NCBI GenBank assembly: GCA_000231825.2
Contig: JH720300.1
Span: 483,878-547,877 of the forward strand
Direction: 5' to 3'
Length of the DNA: 64,000 nucleotides
Origin: Tetrahymena elliotti 4EA
Taxonomy: Eukaryota; Ciliophora; Oligohymenophorea; Hymenostomatida; Tetrahymenidae
The position numbers were made by a program, and so were the translations under genes. Of this stretch, positions 12,679 through 25,949 are shown piece by piece (the stretch's first letter is position 1; each line of letters starts with the position of its first letter). The notes below the pieces were generated by a model. That model was not told the DNA's origin, did not search any database, and saw nothing but the letters and a program-made list of their open reading frames with translations.

Positions 12679-15600
12679 ATGAATAAGCAGTTCGAAGTTT
12701 CTTGCTGGAGCGAAACCTAAAGATCTATTGAGTCTTAATAAGTAGAAGGAGAGCAAAAAGAATCAAAGAGAAGCTTGTAGAAAAATAGATAGGACGGCAA
12801 TGAAGAACTTCAAATTGAATAGCTACTAAACTTAGACAGGATTAATGCTCAAAGCATTAAATAAAATTAGTTTTAGGAGAATCTTAACTCCTGTGTCTAA
12901 AACTAGCAAAGTTAAACAATATCAAGGTAATCTATATCTTCTCTAATAGCAAATCGATTAAAAAAGAATAGCTTCTCAGCCTATGTGAGTTAAAATATCA
13001 GAAGAGAAACATTGCAAGAAGAGAGAACTTCTTAACATACTTAAATAAATAGAATTCAATTAAATTAAAGATTAAGTAAAAATGATGAATCAAAGATTTA
13101 GAATTCTATTTCAAGCTAAAATATGTTTAGGATCAGAAGAAAAATAGTCTACTTTATTAAAAGCTTTACATTTTCTGGTAGAAGTAAATAAATTAGTAAT
13201 TAAATTAAGAGTTATATAAATGATAAGAGCGATTGCATTAATGAACTCAATCCTGTCCTCATCTGCTTATATAATTTAATTCCAATTTAATAAATTTTAA
13301 ATTTAGTTAAAGTACTTAATGTAGGATTGATTGATAGTTAAGGAAACATTAGCATAGCTCTTTCCTTTTTTTTTATAGTACTTAATGGCTTTTTTTAGCT
13401 TGCACTATCTATCTTTGTTGTCTTTGGGGGATTTACTTCTTTTATTGATAGAGTTTTTTTATTTGTATTTATAATGTGGGTTATTGAGTTTTTAATTAAA
13501 ATAAATAGAACTCTAACAAAGGATTCTAAACTCATAACTTAAAGATATAAAATCATTACAAATTATTTCAAAGAAAAATTATTATTTGATTTTATCCCTA
13601 TGTTTGCAATTATTTTAAATTATGATCATAATTTGATTAGATCTTTAGCTTTTTTAAAATTAGTTAATTTAATTTCTGACTTAAAAGATTTTTAATAATA
13701 CTTAATTATTTCCATCAGGAAATATTACATAGTCATTCTCTTGAATCTTATTTTAAAAATATTTACTCTTGCTCATATTATTTCTTGTTTATGGTATATA
13801 CTTTCTCGTATTGAGACTTTATACTTAAACTCGACAAGTTGGGTTGATGAAACATTAGACAATGCTGACGATTGGTGGAAGCTCTATTCATAAGCTATGT
13901 ATTGGGCTTTAACGCTCATGACTACAGGTTCTAATGCGGGTACAACAAATACTGAAGTTATTTTTACTTCATTCATTATGATATTTACAACAATCGGTTT
14001 TGGTTATCTTTTGAGTGTAGTAGGATTTATACTTGAAACTATAGAAAAGCAAAATGAATAAAAGAGAAGTGATATTAATGTAATCAATGAATATATGAGA
14101 TAAAAATAAATATCTAAGTAATTTCATTTTTAACTTTGTTTATTTGTCTTTGAAAGTTGAAATTACTACATGGATTCTCATATTTTAAGACTCTTTTCAA
14201 AAGAAATTTTTTTAATTTTTAGTTCTTAATAATTATTTTTTTGAAAATAGTCCTGTATGAATGAAGCACTTAATTTATGAGAATCAGTTGTATATATATT
14301 CATCATCTATCTAATCTTAAATATAGATTAATAATGAATCAAAAATTAATTTTCTAAATTGAATTCTTGTCTTAGTTTTGAAAAAACTGAAGCAAAAATT
14401 AAGACAAAAATTCTTTTCTTTTTTAAATTTTTTTTGAAAATTTTATTTTGATTAAGATAATTGAAAATAAAAGGGTGCTGTAGATGAAAATCAATTAAAA
14501 TTTAGAGTTTTATTATCACTGTAATAAGAGCAAAATTCACTAGGAGAGCTGTGCTATTTTAGATAAATTATCCTAAGATTTAAAGAATTAGCTCACTAAG
14601 GAGTTTAACAGATAGATTATAAACAAGATAGGGGTTTTGAAATCTAATTTTATCGATATAACACTTGATAGTTTATCTTAAATTGCGAAAGAGGAATATT
14701 ATCTGCCAAATTAAATCATTCATAGTAATAGTTAAAAAATGGAAGCATCTCTCATTTTCGTTATTTCAGGATTAGGTATGAATATTTCTAGTCTTAAAAC
14801 AAATAACCAATTAATATTTTTAATCAAATAGTTGAGGTTTGCAGAAATTAAGATAAAGATCTTGATACTAAAAAAATAGTAGAGGCTTCTATTAATAAAG
14901 GAGAAATAATAGGTTTGATTGATTTATTTACTGGAATGAATGAGTATAGTTTGATTAAATCCTCTGATTACACTCAGATACTTAGAATCAGTAACGAAGA
15001 TATGATTAAAGTCATTAGAGAATAGCCTAAGGATTTTGAAAATTTTTGCTTTATTAGAGATAAACTTTTAATGTATCAACAATACTCATACGTGAACCTA
15101 AAATGTCAAATTTGTAATAAATCAACTCACTTAATTTAAGAATGTCCATTTGTGCATTTATAGAGATAATCTATGTTATCTAAAATTGGTTTAACTAAAT
15201 CTGAAGATTAGTAAAGAAAGGTATATGTGAGAAAGAAAATAAAAAATAATTTTTATATAATTGATATTAATGATTAATTCTTTTAAATATTATATTAAGA
15301 ATTATAATTAGAATAATATGAAATAAAAATAAGTGAGCAAAAGCTTTTGAAATATAGTAGAGATTTATCTTATTCTGATAAGGAAGACTATGAAGATTCA
15401 GAAGATAATACATCCTCTATGTATAATAAGATTTCATAAAATATCAATAATGATGAAGATGCTTAATAATAATCTTTAAAGAAATCAATGGACTAAATAA
15501 AATACAATAGTTCAAATATTCTTCAAGTGAACAGAGACAAAAGATGTTCAATATAATATAATTTAGAAGATATTTAAGTAAAATCATGCTTTTAAAGAAA

Positions 15601-16206
15601 TATTAAACCATTTTATTTACTATTTTTTAATAGGAAACATCTTTAGAAGTTAAACAATTAAGTTCTGATAATTGCATCAAATCTAATGAAAAATTCAAGT
15701 CTTAAAGTAGTAACAAAAAAGTAGACATATTGTTTGATGCTGTAAAACCTGACTCTAATTAAAAAATGTCTCTTTAAGACTCTTAAAAATATATAACTAA
15801 TTAGAAATTTTCTTCTAAAATATAATCTCTTTGCCCTTCAAACTATTCAAAAGATGTTTTCATTTGTGATATTGATGATTACCACAAGAAATTTTAAAAA
15901 AGAAAAGAAATACCCAAATCTTAAATGATGAGTAGAAGGAGTTTTAGATATTCAATCTTTTAAAAAGTAAATTAATTTGCATTCTAACTAAATTTTGATG
16001 ACAAAGATTCATTTAATCCATGGTAATTTGAAAAACTACAAGATTATAGATATTATTTTAGAAATGGAAATTCTAACTTTAAAATCTAAAAATACACCAA
16101 ATACTAAAACAAAAAGCAGAAAAAAAATAAAAAAATACAAAATGTAAAAATAGATCTGTAACATATTTTATTTAAGAAAACTGAAAGCTAAGAAGTTACC
16201 TCCTGA
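12679..16206 (+). CDS. CNBD cation channel paralogue A, GSN pore, zinc knuckle
   Basis: Exons 12679-14117, 14474-14775, 14832-15577 and 15634-16206 join in phase to 1019 residues. Order: SCWSETQ box at 8-14; polar Gln-rich cytosolic segment; S1 near 222, then S2-S3 (WVIEFLIKINRTL, LLFDFIP); a short S4 with few charges; S5; pore YWALTLMTTGSN with GSN at 417-419; S6 ending near 452 (FGYLLSVVGFILETI); C-linker; CNBD-like beta roll (YYLPNQIIHS, FVISGLVEV); CCHC knuckle at C672, C675, H680, C685; acidic low-complexity tail; PWQFEKLQDYRYYF box near 958. In CNG/HCN/EAG relatives the filter is GYG or a CNG variant, so GSN should change or abolish K+ selectivity (inference). It is first in a head-to-tail series with genes B, C and D. 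Confidence 0.88.
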
Positions 16207-16225
16207 AAAGATATAAATACTCATT

Positions 16226-16550
16226 AAAAATTGAATAAATATGACTCAAATTTAAAATCATATCTATAAGGCTCATTAATGATGTTAAATAAATAAAAAT
16301 TTTCTCCTAAAATGTGATATCAATGAGTATCATAAAAATATTAAATAAAGATACCAAATAAATTAGTCAAATATAAATGACAAATAGATTGAGTTTTAGA
16401 TATTCTATCTATTATAAAGTAGATTAATTTGCATTTTCGATAGAGACTTACTTATTCAATTAATAATATCTCTAAAAACAAATAGATTCTAAATATTATT
16501 TTAAAAAAGGAAATTCGAATATTAAAATATTATTCCTAACACTAAAGTAA
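16226..16550 (+). pseudogene. Decayed tandem copy of the 3' end of channel A
   Basis: This stretch parallels about 15750-16090 of channel A almost base for base, with many substitutions and small gaps. Shared landmarks in the same order are TTTTCT.CTAAAAT, GAGTTTTAGATATTC, AAAGTAGATTAATTTGCATT and the AATTTCTAAATATTATTTT.AAA..GGAAATTC tail box. Frames are broken by TGA. It starts only about 20 bp after the stop codon of channel A, so it looks like a short local duplication or the leftover of a deleted paralogue. Confidence 0.75.
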
Positions 16551-17253
16551 TTTGCTAAAAGAAAACAAAATAATTTATTAAATATTTTATTTTTAAGTTG
16601 TAATAAAATATCTAAAAAGTACATTATTTTTCCTGAAGAAAAATTTATTAGGATGTTTTGTTTTTCTATTGTTTAAGTCTAATAAATTTGTTATTACTAC
16701 ACTCTTTAAAATTTTAAGTATTCTATTTTTAGGAAATTAAATCATTTTTCTCTAAAATTTCAAGATTTAGTGACATCTTTTTTTCTTCTTATTCTTATTA
16801 GAAAAATTGTTAAACATTTTATCATTTTTAAAAATTAAAAAAATTCTAAAAAAAATAATTCACTGACCTTCCATTCTCATACACTAATACTAGCATCCCT
16901 AAAAATCTGAATTATTTAAAAAAATATGTCACTGAACTTATTTATTTTATCATCTTGCTTCAAATACAATAGATTTCAAAATTAATAAATCAGAGAAGAA
17001 ACGAAGATAAATTTTTGACAACTCTTATATTTACAATTGGAGGAGCAGTAGGCTTTTTATTTTAGAGTTTCATTTGAATATTATTATTAAAAAAACTGAT
17101 ATTAAATAAATAATTTCATACATGTTAGATATAAATAAACAGTTAACTATAAATTTAAATATATAAAAAAAATAGTTAATCAGTTTAACTTATAGCTATC
17201 ATTTTAATAAATAAACAATAGAAAGAGAAAATAATAAAGTCTCAAATCAAAGT
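16551..17253. other. Spacer between channel remnant and channel B
   Basis: About 700 bp of A/T-rich DNA with no supported coding frame; it should include the promoter of channel B. Confidence 0.45.
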
Positions 17254-20200
17254 ATGAATTTAAAATTTGAAGAAGATGAAGATTAATTTTATTAGAATCA
17301 ATTTTATTTGATGTAATATCATTAAATTTTTAGCAATAACAGAGATATAAACGATATATGTAGGAAAGAAGAGGTTTCTTGTTGGAGCGAAACTCAAAAA
17401 ACCATAGCTTTTGCATAAAATAGTTGTGACCAAAAAGATTGTAATTTTATGCAAACCGGCAGGTTTGAAGAACCTTCTTTAGTAAAAAATTATGGCCTAC
17501 AGAACTTAGAAAAGATTAACATAGAGAGTGCAAATTAAAAAATATCTTAAGATATTTCTAAATATTCAATTTAATAATCAAATAATAATTTATCAAAGTA
17601 ATCAATTACTTCATTGATAAGTAATCGCTTTAGAAAAAGTAGTATACTTAATGGAATAGAAAATATGCATTTTAATTAAAAGGAAATTATAAAATAAGAT
17701 GAAACTCAAATTTAAAAATCTTAAAAGAACAAGTTTTAGCAAAAATAAATTAATTTGAAAAAAAAAATATTTTAACAACATGAAAATACTTATTTAATTT
17801 AGCATCTGATTAATGTTAAAAAGAAAGTTTCTTATTATCTAAAAGCTTTTACTGATAAAAAGAGAAGTAAATCTCTCAATAATCATATTAAAAAAATGAT
17901 AGATGATAAGAGTGATTCTCTTAATGAATAGAACCGAATTATTGCTTTTATTTCTTATTGTTTTCACAATTTTCAATTCTTGAATTGTGCAAAAGTGATT
18001 AGGTTAAGAGTGTTTGATAGTTAAGAAAATAAGAGCAAAATAATTTCCTTTATTATTATTCTTTATAATAGCTTTTTCTTATTAGTATTATCAGTTTCAA
18101 TAGTTTTTGGAGGATTTACAACTTACATTTCTAAATTCTTCAATTTTACATTAATTGTATGGATTATAGAATCTTTAATTAAAATGAATAGCACTCTATT
18201 CATTAAAACTAAACTTATTTTGCAGAGATCAGAAATAATAATTTATTATACTAAAAAGAGATTGATATTCGATTTTATTCCAGTTATAGCTATTACTATA
18301 TTTTAGTAGAATAAAATTTTTCAATCTTTAGCTTTCTTTAAAATGATAAATTTGCTTTCTGATTTAAAAGATTTCTAAAAATATTTATGCATGACAGTTA
18401 GAAATTATTACATTGTTATCCTAGTTAATCTTATAATAAAAATGTTTTTTTTTGCCCATGTTATTTCTTGCATGTGGTATATGATTTCATTTATAGAAAT
18501 AAATTACTTAAGTACTGGAGGATGGGTTGATGAACTTGAAAATCCAGAAGATTGGATGCAGATTTATATTTAAGCCATGTATTGGGCTTTAACATTAATG
18601 ACTACTGGATCAAATGTGACAACAAATACTATAGAAACAATTTTTACATCATTCATAATGATTTTTACTACAATAGCATTTGGCTATCTTTTAAATATAG
18701 TTGGATTTATTCTTGAAACAATTGATAAGCAAAATGAGCAAAAGAGAAGTGACATTAACGTTATCAATGAATACATGAGATAAAAAAATATATCAAAGTA
18801 ACAATTTTTTTAATATTTTTAATTAGTAATTATAGTTAAAAAAATAAATAGCATCAACTGAAAATAAAAAAGAAAATTTAATCACCTATTTTTTTCCATG
18901 ATAGTTGTATTAGAGAACAAACAACATATTTTTAGTTTAAAAATTTTAACTTTTGAATTGATTTTTTATTTCATCCTTCTTATTTATAAAATTATCGTAA
19001 AAGAGCGCTTCAATAAAAAATAAATCTAAGTTTAGAATATTTCTACAATAGTAATAAGAGTAAGATTCACTAGGAGAGTCTAGTTATTTTAGATAAAATT
19101 TCTTAAGATTTGAAAAGCTAACTGGTAAAAGAGTTTAATATAAAAATTATTAACAAAATTTCTGTATTGAAGTCTAATTTTACTGAAAAGACCTTGGAAA
19201 ATTTGTCACAAGCTGTAAAAGAGGAGTACTATTTGCCCAATTAAATTATTTAGAGTGAAAGTCAAAAATAAGAAGCATCCCTTATTTTTATAATTTCTGG
19301 AATAGGTTTTTTTTATTGTGTTGAAATTACTTTTTTATTGATTAATTATTATTTAATTTACAGTGGAAGTTGAAAGCAATAAAAATAACAATCTAAAATT
19401 TTAAATGAAAACCCATCCTTAAATAAAGAAAGGGTAATTTATAGGATAAATAGATCTGTTTACTGGTATGAATCAGAATAATTTTATAAAATCGTAAAGT
19501 TATACCCACATTTTGAGAATTACCCATTCTGATATGATAAAAACTGTAAGGGAAGAAAATAAAGACTTTGAGAAGTTTTGCTAAATAAAAGATAAAATAT
19601 TAATGTATGAAGATTACTCTCAAGCTGGAATTAAGTGCTAAGTATGTGATTAAACAACCCATTTAATTTAAGAGTGCCCATTTGTACATATTTAAAGGCA
19701 CTCAATTTATTAAAAAAATGGATGGATAAAATCTGAAGATTAGTAAAGAAAAGATTTTATTCGTAAATAAATGAAAAAGTTCTTCCTTGTTTTTGACTCC
19801 AATGATTAATTGCTGAATAAGATATTCAATGAATTACAAATTGAAGATTATATTTTAAAAGTTAATTAAATTAAACGATAGTTGTTGAATAATGAGCAAT
19901 CACTTTCAGATTATGAAGACTCAGAACACTAAAGTTTTTTAAAACAAAATGAAGAACTGCAAACAATTTAAGAAGAAGCTTTAAGTTAATAATCAAGTAA
20001 CAGATCACTAAGTCACTTACCTTCATGCAGTAATAGTTGTAAAACAATAAAAACTAGAGGGAATAATAGGTGTTCTATAAATTAATAAATTGAAGAAGTA
20101 GAAGTAACTAAAAAATTATTAAATTAAATTAAAAAACTTTTTGTTAATTAATTATTAGGATAATCAATCAGAAAAAAAAGGAAATTTAGCAGAGTCTGAA

Positions 20201-20707
20201 AAAAATATTTATTAGAAAGAAAAAAGTAAATAATTTATTAGTTCAAGTTGCAAAAAAACAGATTAGATGTGTGAGGCTTAAAAATCCGAATTAAATTAAA
20301 GAATGTTTTCTTCTGATCCAAGTAAAGTTATAAATAGTCAAAAATTATTTCCAGTAAAATAATAAGTTGTAAACACTCAAATATTTCTAGATCCCTCAGA
20401 AATTGATTCAGATGATTTTATTAAAAAAATGGTTAAAAAATAAGAAACATTAAAATTTATGAATAAAAGATAATCTAATCTAAGAGCCTCACAAATAATT
20501 AGAATACAATAATTAAGTTATTAATCTGGGCTTGATGATAAAGACTACTTTAACCCTTGGAATTTTGAAAAGCTTTAAGATTATAAATACTATTTTAAAA
20601 ATGGGAATTCAGGTTTTAAAATACAAAAATATAGTAAATACCAAAGTAAACTCATCAAGAAATAAAAAAAGAGCTTCAATAAATCCTAAAATAATTTAAT
20701 AATTTGA
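17254..20707 (+). CDS. CNBD cation channel paralogue B, GSN pore, zinc knuckle
   Basis: Exons 17254-18797, 19004-19305, 19364-20103 and 20159-20707 join in phase to 1044 residues. The layout equals that of paralogue A: SCWSETQ at 42-48 behind an acidic leader, six membrane helices, pore YWALTLMTTGSN with GSN at 452-454, and S6 with FGYLLNIVGFILETI. The C-linker reads KALQQKINLSLEYFY and the CNBD entry KEEYYLPNQIIQS. The CCHC knuckle is at C707, C710, H715, C720, and a PWNFEKLQDYKYYF box sits near 996. Exon 2 is exactly as long as in A (302 nt) and introns fall at the same codons. In S4 the only basic residues are scattered Lys. In the CNBD, the phosphate-cassette Arg position reads FIKSQSYTHI, with no Arg before the small residues, so cyclic-nucleotide binding is uncertain. 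Confidence 0.88.
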
Positions 20708-22099
20708 AAAATAATTAGTGTAATATCTTAAAACTTCAACTTGACTTTTTAAACTTTACAGATCAGATCTATCAACAAAAAATTTTTTAAGAAATTAGTT
20801 GATTTAAAATTTTTTTACTAAAACAGTAAACAAAATCATTTTAATTAATATAAATTATGAAACAATCAACTCATAATTTTTTTTAACATTTACCAAGAAT
20901 ACTATTTGTTTTTTAAGTTTTAATAAAATTTAATTTTGTATTTATTGATAATTTTTTTGTACTTTTCTATATCTTCTTTCATTATTTTAATTACTATATT
21001 ATTACAACTAAATTTATTTCATTATTTTATTAAGTATACCTAGATTTTATTGTAGAGATTAGAAATAATCTTAAATTATTTTAAAAGGATTAAAGTATTT
21101 AAAGTAAGTTTATGGTTTTTATGAGTTCATTCATTTTTTTATTATTGTAGTATTTTATAAGTGTTATATTGAGCTTGGAAAAAATTACCAGTTTTTCCTT
21201 ATTTATCTTTTTCTCATGAATTTCAAAAATGTTAAAATTTATAATGCAATCACAAACAACTAACATTCTAATTTTTGTAAAATATTGAATTGAACTGAAA
21301 TAACTTATTTTAATTTAAGTGAATATATTTGGAGAAAGGTCGACTTTTATAATTCTGTTAGATTAATTTTTCATTTTTATTTTAATAATTATTATTTATA
21401 TATAAGTAAAAAAATGTTTTAAAATAAAAACTAATTTCTAAATAAATAGATATTCTAAATATTTTTTAAGATATGAAGATTTTTCAAACTAAATAATCTA
21501 AATGTAAAGAAAAAATCTTATAAAAAATTTTAGATATTATTATCATCATTTTTATTAAATCACAAAAAAAATGGATAATTTATTGCAAAAAATACTTAAT
21601 TATGGGTATCGATTTGATGAGTGATTTATTTCTTTACTCCTTTTAACTTCCTATGGTTTTTATTACCATTAGTTATGAAGTCGGTTAGTAAATTTAGTAT
21701 GAGGAGATGTGGCTGTAAAGAAAGAATTGTAAAAACATAATTTGAATGAGAGATACTATGAGCATTACTATTTTAATCAAAGGTTAATACGTACGTTTAT
21801 TGAACTTATTTGATAAAAATAAAAAAATTATTAAGGATCACAAGTCTTTACTTTTTCTAGGTAATATATAAATAATTTTCTTCTTTAATTTTTATAGTTT
21901 AATTTAAGTAAATAATAAGTAATAAATTAGATTTAATTATTGCTTAAATAGTAAAAATAATACATTCAATTATAAATTCACCTAATACTAAAAACATCAA
22001 CAACAATTATTATTTATGTAAAAAATTAATTACCTTTTTAGTTTAAAAAATAAATAATAAAAACTATTGTTAAAGCAAAAATTAATTAAATCAAAGAAT
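20708..22099. other. Spacer between channels B and C
   Basis: About 1.4 kb of A/T-rich sequence. No frame resembling the channel tail or any other family was found. It holds the 3' UTR of B and the promoter of C. Confidence 0.45.
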
Positions 22100-25000
22100 A
22101 TGCAAGTAGAATTAGCAGAAGATGATTTTTTATATCAAAATCAACAAAAAGCTCTTTCTTAGCTGTAAAATTTTAGCAAACAGCAAGAATAGAAGTAATT
22201 AAGTAAATTAGATGACGTATCATGTTGGAGTGAAACTTAAAACTCATTTTATTATAATCACCTAAATCAAAGTTAGTAGATTGAGAGTTAACCTAATTTA
22301 TTCTTTAAAATGAAAGAAAATTATAATGTTTTTGCTAAAGTCAAAGATGAAGAAAAATAGGTAAATCAATTACTTCCAAATCAGATTGGATTGGAAAGTA
22401 GGAAGAATTCTCATAAAAAAGAGCATTTGTTAGAATAAAGTAAATAAAATATTTCAAAACGAGTGAGCAATCTAAAATCAAATAGCATAAATTAACATTA
22501 TGGTAGTAAATGTAGCATTATTGATAATAATCAAAACTTTAGGAGGGAGTGTTCTCCTTCACTCTAAAAGGTGGAATCTAAATTACTGAAATAAAATTGC
22601 AGAATATTACTTTAAAATAATACCTTTAAAACGGGAGTTAATGACTTAGGATTTATGCTAAAAATAAAAATGAGAATTTCATATTTTTTGAGAAGCTTTA
22701 CTTTCGTAGGTAGAAATAAGTCAATCACAAGCAAAATCAAAAGATATATTAATGATAAAAGCTGTTATTTTGATGATTTTAACTAAATGAATACATGCGA
22801 AACTAAAGTAATGCTATTTCGTGTAATTATTAACTTAATAAGATCCCTTAATATTAAAGTAATTGATGGGCAAAGTAATATAGGATTGAGTTTATCATTT
22901 TTCTTCATTCTATTTAACAGCTTTTTTCTTTTTCTTTTATCTCTCTACATTGTTTTTCAAGCACACGCTAAAACAATTAATTAAATTTTCTTTTTCACTA
23001 GCATTATTTGGGTTATTGAGTCTTTTGTTAAGATAAATTGTACACTCTTTATTAATCATCATATAATAACAGAAAGATACTAGATTATTACACATTACTT
23101 AAAAAATAAGCTTATTTTTGATTTTATCCCATTAGCAATCATATCATGCTCTGATAATAAAATAACTTAAAGTTTAGCTTTTATAAAGATCATTAATATT
23201 ATTTCTGAATTGAATTCTTTTTAAACTTATTTAGTCATAATTATCAGGAGATATTACATAGTGTCTCTTATTAGTTTAATTTTTAAGATATTTATTTTTG
23301 GTCATATTATTAGTTGTATGTGGTATCTTGTTGCTATAATAGAAATATATATCCTCTAAACAAATAGTTGGATAGAAGAAGGGTTAGATATTTATAATGA
23401 TTGGTGGCTTATTTACTTTTAATCACTTTATTGGGCCTTAACATTAATGACTACAGGATCAAATATTGCTACAACTACATTATAAACAGTATTTACTTGT
23501 TCTACAATGATTTTCACTACAATAGCTTTTGCTTATCTTTTAAATGTTGTTGGATTTATCCTAGAAACAATAGACTCATAAAATGAATAAAAAAGAAGTG
23601 ATATTAACATTTTGAATGAGTATATGAGAAAAAAGAACATTTCTAAGTAAATATTTCCATTCCCTATAATCCAATTCATTTAAATATATCATCATACCTT
23701 TTCTCATAATGAATTTTCCAACTGAATTTGTTGATTTTATTCCTTGACAAATATTTTTTTATTCTTTAATTTTGACTTTTTAATTCTAATGACATTTAGT
23801 ATTTAAATCCAAAAATTGTTTTTATGAACATGTTAAATTAAAAAAAAATAAAATTTTCTTTGAACGAAGTTTATAAAAGGGGAATTTAGTTTTAATTGTA
23901 TGTTTTATTTAATTTTTATATAATTCATCATTTTTAAAATAAATTTAGATGTCTGCAACAGAAGATAAATTTGAATTTAGAATACTACTATAATAGAAAT
24001 ATTTATTAAATTCATTAGGATAGTTAGTAAATTTTGGATAAAATACCTTCTGACTTAAAATCAGCATTAAACAAAGAATTTAATGAAAAAATAATATATA
24101 AAATCCCTGTTTTAAGAGACTATTTTAGCAAGAAAACTGTTGATAAATTATGTTATATAGCTAAAGAAGAATATTATTTACCTAATCAAGTTATTTGTGA
24201 TGATTAAGCTTTAGAAACTTCCCTTATTTGCATCGTTTCTGGATCAGGTTTAAACTATTTTAGAAATTTTATATTTTATATTAAACATTTCCTTTAATAC
24301 TAATTATTAGTTCAGGTTACAAACATAAAAAGCAATATTATATAAGGTAATTAAAACTAATAGACTTTTTCTTAGGTTGAATAAGGAGGTACTTGCTGTG
24401 AAGTAGATTTTTTTACATGTGTGAACCAGAAAAATATCATCAGATCTGCAGAATATACTTAAATATTAAGAATTACAAGTAGTGATTTTGCTAATATTGT
24501 TAAAGAACATAAAAAGGATTTTGAAATCTATTGTTAGATTAGAGATAAGATATTATTATATGAATAGTATTCTTACATAAATGTGAAATGCCTAATATGT
24601 GATTAATATTCGCATCAAATTATAGAATGCCCTTTAGTTAATTACCAAAAAAATATTTACTCTCTCAAAATTGGCTTTACACAATCAAAATAATAAGTTA
24701 GACAAAAGAGTGAAAGAAAGATAACTCAAAAAAAAAAATTTAATATAATTAGTTAAAACGATATTTAATATTGTTTATTTTTAGAAAGAACTGAAATAGA
24801 AGATTATTTAATCTAAGTTTTAGCTAAATACGTAAATCAAAATTTCAAAGAAACATCATCAAGTTCTGAAGAAGAAGGCACTCAAATTTCATTAAAAAAA
24901 AATGATTAAAGTTGCCTATTTTGTATTATTGAAGAGGAAGAAAATGATTTAAGTAATCAAAAAACTAGAAAATCAATGAGCCATATCAATGGTTAAGGTT

Positions 25001-25949
25001 CATATATCTTTGACAAAAATAAGAAAGAAAGGTGCTCTATTGTTTAAAATATTGATGAAATGCAGGTAATTACATAATTTAATTTATAAAATCAAATATT
25101 TTTCAAGAAGATAAGAATTAAAATGTCTTTATTTGTTTTTAAATTTTAAAATATTTGGGTGTTTAGTAATACAGCAGAGTTAAATATTTTTCAAAAAAAC
25201 TTTAAATAATGTTGCAAAAAAAATTTATTGATAATTTAATGAGGGTAAAATTGATATTTTTTATTAAATATTTTTATTTTTAGAAAATATATCTTTAATG
25301 GTAGAATCAAAAATGATCTCTTTCTATCTCACTTTTTTTTTCATTTTTTTAACAGGATTTTTACAAAATAAATAATATTGGTAGTAAACAGAACTAATTA
25401 TGGCACTTTAAAATTCTTGATTAATAATCAACATATTTTTATTAATTTTAGCTTGCAGATTCTATAGAGTTCACCTAATTGAATTCAGATAAAAATATTC
25501 AAAATAGAGAAAAAGTGAAGTAGATTCAACACATAATGAAAATAAAATCAGATCTAAGTTAAGAAGATGTAAAATCAGAATAATTAGTAAAAAATTCTGA
25601 GACCGATAAACAGACATTTACAAGAAACTCAAAAAAATTTTGTTCAAACTAATTTAGTTATCTAAATAGCTTTTAAGATGAATCTCATTCAAAAAATTAA
25701 AAGACTTTGAATAGATAGATTACTGCTTAATCAAATCTCAAGTCATCTTTAATTTATAAACTTTAACAAGCAACTTATTCAAAAATGCAATCTGAAAGAG
25801 ACTAATCATATTTATGGAATTTCGATAAATTGCAAGACTATAACTTCTATTTCAGAAATGGTAACTCAGGAATAAGAATACAAAAATTTTTGAGATTTTA
25901 GACGAAGATGCTAAAGAAGACGAAAAAAATAAATAATAAGTAAGATTGA
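22100..25949 (+). CDS. CNBD cation channel paralogue C, GSN pore, zinc knuckle
   Basis: Exons 22100-23646, 23949-24247, 24311-25065 and 25452-25949 join in phase to 1032 residues. The N-terminus is acidic, with VSCWSETQ near residue 42. S1 to S6 follow, with pore YWALTLMTTGSN (GSN at 453-455) and S6 FAYLLNVVGFILETI. The C-linker is CLQQKINLNLEYYY. The knuckle is C709, C712, H717, C722. Three extra Cys (GTCCE, FFTC) sit in the CNBD where A and B have none. The tail box is SYLWNFDKLQDYNFYF, losing the Pro of PW. The last intron (386 nt) is much longer than its counterparts (46-56 nt), and no extra exon could be found in it. Channel D follows after only 239 bp. Confidence 0.86.

Noticed and set aside
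25066..25451. Extra exon inside the 386-nt last intron of channel C
   Set aside because: No frame there matches the paralogues, and phases agree without it.
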